The position numbers were made by a program, and so were the translations under genes. Shown one piece after another: positions 7,901 through 15,776 of a stretch of 36,688 bases of DNA. Below the pieces are notes generated by a model. It was not told the origin of the DNA. It saw only the letters and a list, made by a program, of their open reading frames with translations, and did not search any database. The DNA is taken from NCBI GenBank assembly GCA_947089905.1, contig CAMUMG010000016.1, forward strand, positions 1 to 36,688, in the 5' to 3' direction. The DNA is from an uncultured Lachnospiraceae bacterium (lineage in GTDB: Bacteria; Bacillota; Clostridia; Lachnospirales; Lachnospiraceae). Every line of letters begins with the position of its first letter. Position 1 is the stretch's first letter.

Positions 7901-8650
7901 CTATTCCTTTTTTGTCAGTCGTTGTCGAACAATCTCATAGGAAAGTACACCCATTGCAACAGAAGCATTTAAGGAATCAATCGCTCCAAACATTGGAATT
8001 TTAGTTCTAAAATCACACGCCTGTTGTACAATTCGACTAACTCCTTCTCCTTCCCCTCCAATCACAAGACCAATTGGTCCTGTTAAATCCTGCTTATACA
8101 TGATTTCCCCTTCCATATCTGCACAGGCAAACCAAATTCCACATTTTTTTAATTCTTCTATTGTAGCAACCAAATTTGTCACTTTTGCCACAGGAACATA
8201 ATGAATTGCACCTGCGGATGCCTTTACTGCTGTTGCTGTCAATCCAGCAGCACGTCGTTTTGGTATAATAACTCCATGTGCTCCCGCCTGATTTGCTGTT
8301 CGAATGATCGCACCTAAATTGTGAGGATCTTCAATTCCATCTAAGAGAATTAAAAATGGAGGTTCATTTTTTTCTTTTGCTATCTTTAAAATATCTTCTA
8401 CTTGTGCATAGGAATAGGCAGCTGCATATGCAATAACTCCTTGATGCTTTCCTGTTTCCGACATCTGATCCAGACGTTCTTTTGTAACAAAATGAAAAAT
8501 AGTTCCATTTTTCCTTGCCTCTTTTAAAATTGACTGAATTGGTCCATCTTTACTGCCTTCTAGTATAAATAGTTGATCAATCGTCTTACCTGCTCGGAAT
8601 GCCTCTAAAACAGCATTTCTTCCTTCTAGGGTAAATTCCTGATATCTCAT
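7901..8650 (-). CDS. rlmB: 23S rRNA (guanosine-2'-O-)-methyltransferase RlmB
   Basis: A 249-aa SpoU/TrmH-family SPOUT methyltransferase that uses SAM; the family methylates the ribose of a conserved 23S rRNA guanosine. The N-terminal substrate-binding domain (EGRNAVLEAFRAGKTIDQLF) is followed by SpoU motifs: NLGAIIRTANQAGAHGVII near residue 113, LVIGGEGEGVS near 196 and SLNASVAMGVLSYE near 227, the last two forming the knotted SAM site. It sits between mrnC and rae1 in a conserved order. Length is normal. Confidence 0.93.
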   Translation of the reverse strand: MRYQEFTLEGRNAVLEAFRAGKTIDQLFILEGSKDGPIQSILKEARKNGTIFHFVTKERLDQMSETGKHQGVIAYAAAYSYAQVEDILKIAKEKNEPPFLILLDGIEDPHNLGAIIRTANQAGAHGVIIPKRRAAGLTATAVKASAGAIHYVPVAKVTNLVATIEELKKCGIWFACADMEGEIMYKQDLTGPIGLVIGGEGEGVSRIVQQACDFRTKIPMFGAIDSLNASVAMGVLSYEIVRQRLTKKE

Positions 8651-8668
8651 CTGTCTTTATTTCCTTTC

Positions 8669-9106
8669 CTATTTTTCTTTATTTTGTATTTCTAAAAGCC
8701 CCTTTTTAATTAGCTCTATTATACGTTCTATTCGGTTTTGTAAATATAAATATCCAATTAATGCCTCTAATCCTGTTGCTGTTCGATATTCTGACATACT
8801 GGCATTTTTAGCCATTGTTGCCGATTTTGCATTACGTCCCCGTTTATAAATAAACAACTCTTCTTCACTGAGCTTGTCCTCAATATTATGAAATAATTCC
8901 TTTTGTGCAGATGCACAAACCAGTTTACTTGCCCTTTGATGAAGACGGTTGACCTGTGCATTTCCTCGTTCTACTAACATGGTTCGAATCACTAACTCAT
9001 AAATAGCATCTCCAATATAGGCAAGTGTCAATGGAGAATACATCTTCGGGTCAGTTTCAGGCAGCGAAAACGCCGCCTGAACCAAATTTACTATACTCTC
9101 TTCCAT
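8669..9106 (-). CDS. mrnC: Mini-ribonuclease III MrnC
   Basis: A 145-aa RNase III-like protein lacking the double-stranded RNA binding domain. The family matures 23S rRNA ends in Firmicutes. The catalytic core shows LAYIGDAIYELVIR (about 28-41) and the second acidic region TGLEALIGYLYL (about 111-122). It overlaps the 3' end of cysS by 16 bases and has the ribosome binding site AGAAGGGG within cysS, so the two are translationally linked, as in other Firmicutes. Confidence 0.93.
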   Translation of the reverse strand: MEESIVNLVQAAFSLPETDPKMYSPLTLAYIGDAIYELVIRTMLVERGNAQVNRLHQRASKLVCASAQKELFHNIEDKLSEEELFIYKRGRNAKSATMAKNASMSEYRTATGLEALIGYLYLQNRIERIIELIKKGLLEIQNKEK

Positions 9107-10503
9107 TTTACCCCTTCTCTGGTATCCTCCAAAAGAATTCCCATATCAGCTAGTGTTTTTCGAATCTCATCCGCTTTTGCAAAGTCCTTTGCCTTTCTCG
9201 CCTCTTGTCGTGTAGCTATTAATCGTTCTACTTCCTGTTCTAAACTCTCCTTCTTTTTTAATACTTCTAATCCCAGTATATCACATAAACTCAACAATTT
9301 AAAAGAGGTGATTTGAAGCATTTCAAGGCTCGATTTAACAGAAAGATTTGTATTTGCTAATCGAACTAATTCAAAAATTGCTGTTATGGCATCTGCTGTA
9401 TTGAAATCATCTTCCATTGCCATATCAAATTTTTGATTCCATTCCTCTATTTCCTGTACCAAAACTTTTTCTTGATCGGTCAATTTGGTATCCTGCATTT
9501 GATCTTTTTCTTTTATTTGCTTAAAGTACTCTAACTGTTCTATCGCTGTTTGAATTCGTGCCAAACCATTTTTCGAAGCTTCCATACTTTCTTTACTAAA
9601 ATTGATTGGACTGCGATAATGTACACTTAAAAGGAAAAATCTTAGAACAGAATATGGATAGCTTTCTTCAATTTCTCTTACCGTAAAAAAGTTTCCCTCT
9701 GATTTTGACATCTTTTTATGATCCACATTAATAAACGCATTGTGCATCCAATATCTTGCAAATTCTTTTCCAGTACAGCTTTCTGTCTGAGCAATTTCAT
9801 TTTCATGATGAGGGAAAATTAAGTCTTCACCTCCTGCATGAATATCGATTTCATCTCCTAAATATTTTCTACTCATAACAGAACATTCAATATGCCAGCC
9901 AGGTCTTCCTTCCCCCCAAGGAGAATTCCAAAAAGGTTCCCCTTCTTTTTTTGGCTTCCATAATACAAAATCTAATGGATCTTCCTTTTCATCATTGACT
10001 GCAATTCGAGAACCTGCTTCCAATTCATCAATCTTTTTTTTCGAAAGCTTACCATACTGCGGAAAACTTCTTGTTCTAAAATAAACTGTTCCATTTTTCT
10101 CATAGGCATGTTTTTTTTCTATTAATTCTGTAATCATCTCAATCATTCCGCCAATCTCTAGCGTCGCTCTTGGATGAACGGTTGCAGATTTTACATTTAA
10201 TCCTTTGGTATCCTTTTGAAACTCTTTAATATAGCGTTCTGATAGTTCCGTTGGATCAATTCCCTCTTCATTAGCACGAGCAATAATTTTATCATCTACA
10301 TCTGTAAAGTTAGAAACATAATTTACCTGATAACCTTTATATTCAAAATATCTTCGCACAGTATCAAATACAACTAATGGTCTCGCATTTCCAATGTGAA
10401 TATAATTATAAACGGTAGGTCCACAAACATACATCCGAATTTTTCCTTCTTCGATAGGGATAAATTCCTCTTTTTTCCTTGTTAATGTATTATAGATCTT
10501 CAT
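9091..10503 (-). CDS. cysS: Cysteinyl-tRNA synthetase
   Basis: Class I aminoacyl-tRNA synthetase that charges tRNA-Cys, about 470 aa. Zinc and active-site features: the Cys in CGPTVYNYIHIGN (HIGH motif as HIGN), HIECSVMSRKYLG, GGEDLIFPHHENEIAQ and the KMSKS loop. I use ATG 10503 (MKIYNTLTRK) rather than 10515 because GGAG lies 6 bases ahead and this is the family's usual start. It overlaps cysE by 14 bases and mrnC by 16. It lies under a cysteine-type T-box leader, so its expression should rise when charged tRNA-Cys is low. Confidence 0.96.
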   Translation of the reverse strand: MKIYNTLTRKKEEFIPIEEGKIRMYVCGPTVYNYIHIGNARPLVVFDTVRRYFEYKGYQVNYVSNFTDVDDKIIARANEEGIDPTELSERYIKEFQKDTKGLNVKSATVHPRATLEIGGMIEMITELIEKKHAYEKNGTVYFRTRSFPQYGKLSKKKIDELEAGSRIAVNDEKEDPLDFVLWKPKKEGEPFWNSPWGEGRPGWHIECSVMSRKYLGDEIDIHAGGEDLIFPHHENEIAQTESCTGKEFARYWMHNAFINVDHKKMSKSEGNFFTVREIEESYPYSVLRFFLLSVHYRSPINFSKESMEASKNGLARIQTAIEQLEYFKQIKEKDQMQDTKLTDQEKVLVQEIEEWNQKFDMAMEDDFNTADAITAIFELVRLANTNLSVKSSLEMLQITSFKLLSLCDILGLEVLKKKESLEQEVERLIATRQEARKAKDFAKADEIRKTLADMGILLEDTREGVKWKRV

Positions 10504-11200
10504 GCTTTTCTCCATTCTTTTTTTCTTTACAAACTCCTTGACAATCTAATGTATCAAAACAGTCGCGGATCTCTGCCAGTTTCTTTCGTAGCAATTCATT
10601 TTCTTTTTGTAGCCGATTGAGATCATTTAATACTGGATCTGGTAAATGTACTTGATCTAATTCTTCTCTTGGCACTCGAATATTATCTCTTTTTACAACC
10701 CGTCCTGGTACACCAACTACAGTAGAATTTGGAGGAACTTCTGATAATACTACTGAACCAGCTCCAATTTTTGAATTTTCTCCAACTGTAAAAGAACCTA
10801 AAATTTTTGCTCCTGCACTGATCATTACATTATCTTTAATTGTTGGATGGCGTTTTCCATGTTCTTTTCCAGTTCCGCCTAATGTGACTCCTTGATAAAG
10901 TGTAACATTATCTCCTACAATCGCAGTTTCTCCAATTACCACGCCATGCCCATGATCGATAAAAAACCCCTTCCCAATCTGTGCACCCGGATGAATTTCA
11001 ATTCCTGTCTTTCTTGCAGAACGTTGAGAAAGCCAGCGTGCTAAAAAGTAATGCTTTTTTAAATACAGTTGATGTGCCAGCCGATGTCGCAGAATTGCTT
11101 TAAAACTAGGGTATAAAAAAACTTCCATCGCCCCTTTGATCGCTGGATCTCTTTCTTTTATGATGTCCATTTCTTCTTTAATAAATCCAATTAATCCCAT
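10490..11200 (-). CDS. cysE: Serine O-acetyltransferase
   Basis: Transfers acetyl from acetyl-CoA to serine, the committed step of cysteine synthesis. About 236 aa. An N-terminal helical part (IKEEMDIIKERDPA) leads into a left-handed beta helix of hexapeptide repeats with HGHGVVIGETAIVGDNVTL and the GGTGK loop; H in this stretch is the usual catalytic residue. The C-terminal helix is followed by a Cys-containing tail (CFDTLDCQGVC). I start at ATG 11200 (MGLIGFIKEE) because AAAGGA precedes it; in-frame ATGs at 11239 and 11227 lack good sites. It is the first gene of the T-box operon. Confidence 0.93.
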   Translation of the reverse strand: MGLIGFIKEEMDIIKERDPAIKGAMEVFLYPSFKAILRHRLAHQLYLKKHYFLARWLSQRSARKTGIEIHPGAQIGKGFFIDHGHGVVIGETAIVGDNVTLYQGVTLGGTGKEHGKRHPTIKDNVMISAGAKILGSFTVGENSKIGAGSVVLSEVPPNSTVVGVPGRVVKRDNIRVPREELDQVHLPDPVLNDLNRLQKENELLRKKLAEIRDCFDTLDCQGVCKEKKNGEKHEDL

Positions 11201-11254
11201 AAGAAACGCATCCTTTCTTTTAAACATAGCCCTTTGCATTATATTGTCTATAAA

Positions 11255-11557
11255 ACAAAAAACTTCGTCCCTAAAAAGAGACGAAGTTATCGTGATCCCA
11301 CTCTTATTTTCTGCATCTAAACTTTTTCTTTCATGCAGACTCTTTACAGATAACGGCTGTTTCCCGTGAAAAGCTACTTTTATTTCGCCCTTCCTGCTTA
11401 CGGATGCACTTTACCCTAACCTTGTTAGGAATACTTTCAGCCAGTGATATTCCCTCTCTGATACAGTAATTAAGGTTACTCTCTCCGGTCAACACATTTT
11501 TCTATCAATATTCTATGCTATGGCTTTGTCCAATGTGCTCTGCGATATCTTCCAATC
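11255..11557 (-). promoter_or_regulatory. T-box riboswitch leader, cysteine type, before cysE-cysS
   Basis: A leader of about 300 nt on the minus strand. Stem I contains AGAGAGGG and the distal GGCTGAAAG loop. The specifier region reads AAGTGCATCC, so the codon is probably UGC (Cys). Further hairpins follow, then AAGAGTGGGATCACG, a variant of the conserved T-box sequence, whose AAGAG can pair with CTCTT to form the antiterminator. The competing terminator is AACTTCGTC (11261-11269) / GACGAAGTT (11280-11288) followed by a T-rich run. Known mechanism: uncharged tRNA-Cys stabilises the antiterminator. The specifier position is my reading of the fold, not a computed structure. Confidence 0.85.
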
Positions 11558-11563
11558 TATTGT

Positions 11564-11592
11564 ATTATATCTTATTTTTTTTAAGAAATCAA
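11564..11592 (-). promoter_or_regulatory. Sigma-A promoter of the cysE-cysS-mrnC-rlmB-rae1-sigH operon
   Basis: On the minus strand: -35 TTGATT (11587-11592), 17-base spacer, perfect -10 TATAAT (11564-11569). The -35 overlaps the last codons of the yitT-like gene. The predicted start near 11557 opens the T-box leader. Confidence 0.8.
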
Positions 11593-12461
11593 CTCGTTTT
11601 CTTATTCATATATTTCTTTCCTATTGTAAAACCTCTTCCCCTAACTTCATTTACTTTACTGATGATCAAAAAAGCTTCTGGATCTAACTCCATAACAATC
11701 TCATTCAATTTCGAAAGAGCTCTTCCATGAATAACTGTTAAAATTGCCCTAGACTCTTCTCTTAAATGTCCTCCTTCTGCCATATAGAGTGTTGAACCAC
11801 AATCTAATTGCTGTTGAATTGCACTATTTATTATTTCATACTCTTTACTGATAATCTTTACTTGTATCTGGCTACTTCCAAGTACTAAAACCTTATCTAG
11901 TACGATGGTATATACTAAAACCATTAACATTCCATAGAGAGTTTGTTCTGTATTGGAAAAAAATATCTGTAAACATAAAATCAATACATCAAACACATAC
12001 AACATAGCAGAAACAGATAAGCCAAATTTCTTATTTAAAATTAATGGTGGAATGTCCATCCCTCCTGTTGAAGCCCCTGCCCGAATAACAAGACCAATTC
12101 CTGCCCCTACTAAAAGTCCTGCAAAAATAGTTGCCAACATCATATCGTTTGTAAATTGCTTTCCATTTATTATCCGTTCCATAATATGTAATACTGCTGG
12201 ATAATAAAAAGTGCTTACTACCGTTGTTACTGCAAAACTTTTTCCTAATACTACAGCTCCAATCAAAAACATAATCAAATTAAATACAATAACAAATAAG
12301 GATACTGGAATCTTACATAAATATTGAGTAAAAAGTGCTAATCCAGTTGTACCCCCTGTAATCAATCCATTAGGAAGAATAAATACTGCCACTGCCACTG
12401 CATACATTGTATTTCCAAGCAGTATCATAAGTAAATTGCTCCATCTCTTTTGGTTTTTCAT
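11589..12461 (-). CDS. YitT family membrane protein (DUF2179 C-terminal domain)
   Basis: About 290 aa. The N-terminal half has five or six hydrophobic segments with the family motif ILPNGLITGGTTGLALF (residues of about 28-44) and GASTGGMDIPPLIL. The C-terminal soluble DUF2179 domain (about 205-290) includes RAILTVIHGRALSKL and GRGFTIG. The function of the family is unknown; transport has been suggested. ATG 12461 is chosen because AGGAG lies 6 bases upstream, while the in-frame ATG at 12497 lacks a site. It has its own promoter and a long leader with a strong hairpin. Confidence 0.88.
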   Translation of the reverse strand: MKNQKRWSNLLMILLGNTMYAVAVAVFILPNGLITGGTTGLALFTQYLCKIPVSLFVIVFNLIMFLIGAVVLGKSFAVTTVVSTFYYPAVLHIMERIINGKQFTNDMMLATIFAGLLVGAGIGLVIRAGASTGGMDIPPLILNKKFGLSVSAMLYVFDVLILCLQIFFSNTEQTLYGMLMVLVYTIVLDKVLVLGSSQIQVKIISKEYEIINSAIQQQLDCGSTLYMAEGGHLREESRAILTVIHGRALSKLNEIVMELDPEAFLIISKVNEVRGRGFTIGKKYMNKKTS

Positions 12462-12531
12462 AAAAATCTCCTTTTCTTGGTTTATCATGTTTTGCAATCA
12501 TTTCTATTTTGAAATTTGCTTCATTATCACA

Positions 12532-12583
12532 ATAAAGTATACAAAAAGAGCAGGTCATAAAACCTGCTCTTTGTATACTTTAT
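12532..12583 (-). terminator. Strong hairpin in the yitT-like leader
   Basis: Inverted repeat of about 22 bp per arm with one 2-base bulge: ATAAAGTATACAAA-GAGCAGGT and its complement around the loop CATAAA. On the minus strand the inner part reads as a terminator, GAGCAGGT-loop-ACCTGCTC followed by TTTTTG, about 80 bases after the predicted transcription start and 70 bases before the gene. It could be an attenuator or an RNA-stabilising structure. Confidence 0.6.
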
Positions 12584-12666
12584 AAATTTTATCCATTTAT
12601 TACAGTTTTCTTTCACCCTATCTCACCTGACTTGATATCCCTATAGCTTTTACTTTTTATAAGTTT

Positions 12667-12695
12667 AGTATAAATGATATTTTTAAAAAATGCAA
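12667..12695 (-). promoter_or_regulatory. Sigma-A promoter of the YitT-family gene
   Basis: Minus strand: -35 TTGCAT (12690-12695), 17-base spacer, -10 TATACT (12667-12672). The predicted leader to the ATG at 12461 is about 200 nt, unusually long for a simple gene. Confidence 0.65.
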
Positions 12696-12717
12696 GACAA
12701 ACCATCAAAACATCCAC

Positions 12718-12957
12718 GACAAACGCATGAATTGATTTTTATAGAAAATGTGAAAGCAACGATTCAAAAATCCGTTGATTTTTTTGTTTTTCTGCGTCGC
12801 TTATTTGTTTCTTTTTTCGCAAACTCGCTCAAATGAGCTCAAACAGTGCGAAAAAAGAAACAACTATACTCAAAAAACTGCAAAAATCTTCCTATCATTT
12901 TTGAATCGTTTGCTTTTTCGATCATTTCTTTATAAAATTTTTATTCATGCGTTTGTC
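12718..12957. repeat. 240-bp nested imperfect palindrome in a gene-poor stretch
   Basis: The outer arms carry the same 15-mer GACAAACGCATGAAT in opposite orientation (12718-12732 and 12943-12957). Middle arms share ACGATTCAAAAAT (12759-12771 and the complement at 12897-12909). Inner arms GTTTCTTTTTTCGCA (12807-12821) and its complement (12847-12861) are perfect over 15 bp, and the centre contains GCTCAAATGAGC. It has no credible gene. It may be a MITE-like element or a large structured RNA or DNA hairpin. The rest of the region 12584-13137 shows only the upstream promoter. Confidence 0.75.
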
Positions 12958-13137
12958 CTGAGTTCTTGTTTTATCTTTGCTTTAGAGCTCTTTTCTCTTC
13001 CAGATCCTTCAGACTACATTCCCTCATTTGACCCTCTTCGATTTTATAATAATGCACAAAATCACCTGTTAATAGTAACCAACATGTACAAATAAATTCA
13101 GTTTATAATCTTGCATGTATGCCCGTAAATCAAGGTT

Positions 13138-13716
13138 TCATTGTTTATGTCTGCATCCCCTACATTCCTGACACGGACTAACTTCTTCTTCGTGTGGTGG
13201 ATAGGAATAGACTTCTCTACTTCCTGCAAAATCAGCATAATTTTCTGCCTCCATTAACAGACAAACTGCCTGGGCGGAAATTCCTTCTTCTGCTCCAGTA
13301 AAACCTAATCCTTCTTCCGTTGTTGCCTTGACATTGACTTGACTATTTTTTAAACCTAAAACAGCTGCTAAATTTTGTACCATTCTTGGAATATAGACAG
13401 CTAATTTTGGCTTTTGTGCAATAATAGTAGCATCAATATTTTCGATCAAGTAATTTTCTTGTTCTAACAGCCTTTTTACTTGTTCTAATAACTGCATACT
13501 GTCTGCACCCAAATATTTTGGATCAGTATCGGGAAAATGTTTTCCAATATCTCCAAGAGCAGCCGCTCCCAATAGTGCATCCATCACTGCATGTACTAAT
13601 ACATCTGCGTCCGAATGACCTAAAAGCCCTTTTTCATATGGAATTTCCACTCCTCCAAGAATTAATTTTCTATTCTCTACTAATCTGTGTACATCATAGC
13701 CCATGCCAATTCGCAT
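13138..13716 (-). CDS. ispF: 2-C-methyl-D-erythritol 2,4-cyclodiphosphate synthase
   Basis: Isoprenoid (MEP pathway) enzyme that cyclises CDP-methylerythritol phosphate, releasing CMP. The core matches the family: GYDVHRL near residue 7 (metal-binding Asp/His), [20 protein letters not shown] near 31-50, FPDTDP near 61 and [15 protein letters not shown] near 132-146. The protein is 192 aa against a usual length of roughly 155-160. The surplus is a C-terminal tail with [12 protein letters not shown], a CxxCxxC cluster. The ribosome binding site GGAGG is good. ispD is not adjacent. Confidence 0.95.
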   Translation of the reverse strand: MRIGMGYDVHRLVENRKLILGGVEIPYEKGLLGHSDADVLVHAVMDALLGAAALGDIGKHFPDTDPKYLGADSMQLLEQVKRLLEQENYLIENIDATIIAQKPKLAVYIPRMVQNLAAVLGLKNSQVNVKATTEEGLGFTGAEEGISAQAVCLLMEAENYADFAGSREVYSYPPHEEEVSPCQECRGCRHKQ

Positions 13717-13809
13717 AAAATCCTCCTAAAAGAATTGCTATCTTCGTTTTCTCTATTTAGTTTTCTCAAAAGATAGTAATATCATACCATAACTTATACT
13801 ATCTGACTA

Positions 13810-14631
13810 CTATTTTTTCAAACATGCAAGTTCTTTTAAGAATATATTATTAAATCGTTCTAGTTCATCATACATAATTGCATGGGCACTATTTTCTAAC
13901 GTATAAAGTACAGAACCCTTAATTTCTCGATGTTGTAGCATGATTAACTCCTTAGTCACAACCATATCTTTTTTCCCATAAATAATTACAGTCGGAACAC
14001 ATACCGATTTCAAATCTTTTCTTCCATCTTCATCTCTAAGTGAAATTGCTGCTTGGATTGTTCCAATTCCGGATGCAGATAATGCGATATCTCCAAACCA
14101 ATTTATAATTGTATTACTCTTTGGACAAGCAAACAAATATTTATGACTGAATTCATATGCTAATTGTGCTCTGTCAACTGCTGCCTGACGAATCAGACTA
14201 TTTACATAATCACAAGTTAGACCATAAGGATATCCCTGTCTTTTTGTCCACATTGGAGCTGCTGCTGAGAGCAGAAATAACTTTTTTACTCCATATCCCT
14301 GAAATTTATTCATATAGCGGAGTGCAACTGCACCTCCCATGGAAAATCCAACTAATACAAAACAATCCAGTTTACAAGCCTGTGCCACCTGATAAATATC
14401 ATCTGCCATCTGGTCATAGGAATATCCACATGCTGGAACATCGGATTCTCCAAATCCTCTTAAATCCATTGTAACCACCCGATATCCCTTTTCTATTAGC
14501 GGATTTAGCTGATATTCATAAATTTTACTCGACAGCGGCCAGCCGTGAATCAGAAAAACTATGTCCTCCCCCTTGGAATTATAATCATACACCGCAAGAT
14601 GAACCCCATCTGATGCCTGCACATAATACAT
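13810..14631 (-). CDS. Alpha/beta hydrolase
   Basis: About 273 aa, a cytoplasmic alpha/beta-hydrolase fold. The HGWPLSS oxyanion region, nucleophile elbow GFSMGG, Asp in YGKKDMV and His in NSAHAIMYD form a full catalytic triad. The substrate is unknown; the closest general class is esterase or non-haem haloperoxidase-like hydrolases. I choose ATG 14631 (MYYVQASDG) because AGAGGA lies 9 bases ahead; an in-frame ATG at 14655 has no site. It is downstream of manC with a 73-base gap and no clear terminator, so it may be read through from the polysaccharide locus. Confidence 0.85.
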   Translation of the reverse strand: MYYVQASDGVHLAVYDYNSKGEDIVFLIHGWPLSSKIYEYQLNPLIEKGYRVVTMDLRGFGESDVPACGYSYDQMADDIYQVAQACKLDCFVLVGFSMGGAVALRYMNKFQGYGVKKLFLLSAAAPMWTKRQGYPYGLTCDYVNSLIRQAAVDRAQLAYEFSHKYLFACPKSNTIINWFGDIALSASGIGTIQAAISLRDEDGRKDLKSVCVPTVIIYGKKDMVVTKELIMLQHREIKGSVLYTLENSAHAIMYDELERFNNIFLKELACLKK

Positions 14632-14704
14632 AAGTTCGATTCCTCTCTTATTCATTTATAGTATCATATGCAGTATAGATAAATTATTGTTCTTAAAATA
14701 GAGA

Positions 14705-15775
14705 TTATATATATTCATTTCGGTTACATATTTTCAGATTTTCCAAAATTTTTTTAATATCTCCTGTAGAATTTTTATTACAAATTAGGGTTGCATCATC
14801 TGTATCTACTACAATCGTATTTTCCATTCCCACTGCTGCAATCAGCTTTCTAGTTCCTTCAATAATACAATTTTTCGTATCAATGGTAATAATATTTCCA
14901 CTTACCACATTTCCCAACTCATTGGATTTGCGAATTCTTTCTACAGCAAGCCAAGAACCCACATCATCCCATCCAAATGATCCTGGAAGAATATAGATAT
15001 TTTGAGCCTTTTCCATAATTCCATAATCAATAGATTCTGGAAGAAACTTTTTAAATTCTCTTTCCAAAACGTCATTTTCTTCTGGTGTATGAATACTGTC
15101 CCGAATTTTTATTAAACCTTCATACATTTCTGGCATATATTTTTGTATATTATTTAAAATTGTCGTCAGCTTCCAAATAAACATTCCACTATTCCAAAGA
15201 TATTCATTCGCAGCAATATATTCTTTTGCCAATTCTAAACTCGGCTTTTCTACAAATCGTTCTACCATGTACGCATGATTTACAGCCTGTTCTGGATGAA
15301 ACTTAATATATCCATACCCTACTTCTGGATAATCTGGTGTAATACCAACTGTTACAAGATTTTCTCCCATTTGTGCTGTTTCACATGCCTCTCGTAGTGT
15401 TGCAAGAAAAATACTATTATACCGAATCATATGATCTGCGGGAAGTACTAACATAACTGCTTCTTCATATTTTAAGGACATACTTACAGCACCCAATCCA
15501 ATACATGGTGCTGTATTTCTTCCAAAAGGTTCACATAAAATATTTTCTGGTGGTAGAGTAGGAAGTTGTTCACAGACTAACAAACGATATTCTCTATTGG
15601 TTACAATATAGATATCTTCTATTGCAACCAGAGGTAAAATACGTTCTACTGTCAACTGAATCATGGTCTTTCCATCTTCTGTTAAAGATAAAAACTGCTT
15701 AGGCTGTGATTTTCTACTTCTAGGCCAAAATCGTTCTCCTCTTCCTCCTGCCATAATTAGTGCTGTTATCTTCAT
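14705..15775 (-). CDS. manC: Mannose-1-phosphate guanylyltransferase
   Basis: Makes GDP-mannose from mannose-1-phosphate and GTP, about 356 aa. The N-terminal nucleotidyltransferase signature MAGGRGERFWPRSRKSQPKQ is diagnostic. VLPADHMI, VERFVEKPS and LWNSGMFIW follow in family order. It has no fused isomerase domain. ATG 15775 is preceded by GGAGG at 5 bases and starts one base after the upstream stop, so the pair is coupled. It feeds gmd and rmd at the other end of the locus. It is last in the polysaccharide cluster. Confidence 0.93.
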   Translation of the reverse strand: MKITALIMAGGRGERFWPRSRKSQPKQFLSLTEDGKTMIQLTVERILPLVAIEDIYIVTNREYRLLVCEQLPTLPPENILCEPFGRNTAPCIGLGAVSMSLKYEEAVMLVLPADHMIRYNSIFLATLREACETAQMGENLVTVGITPDYPEVGYGYIKFHPEQAVNHAYMVERFVEKPSLELAKEYIAANEYLWNSGMFIWKLTTILNNIQKYMPEMYEGLIKIRDSIHTPEENDVLEREFKKFLPESIDYGIMEKAQNIYILPGSFGWDDVGSWLAVERIRKSNELGNVVSGNIITIDTKNCIIEGTRKLIAAVGMENTIVVDTDDATLICNKNSTGDIKKILENLKICNRNEYI

Positions 15776-15776
15776 C

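Noticed and set aside
12532..12583. Terminator for ispF
   Set aside because: It lies over 500 bases after ispF and beyond a fresh promoter, so it belongs to the yitT-like leader.
12775..13095. A 106-codon plus-strand ORF across and beyond the palindrome
   Set aside because: It starts with TTG, has no ribosome binding site, and its first half is simply the palindrome arms; composition is unlike a real protein.
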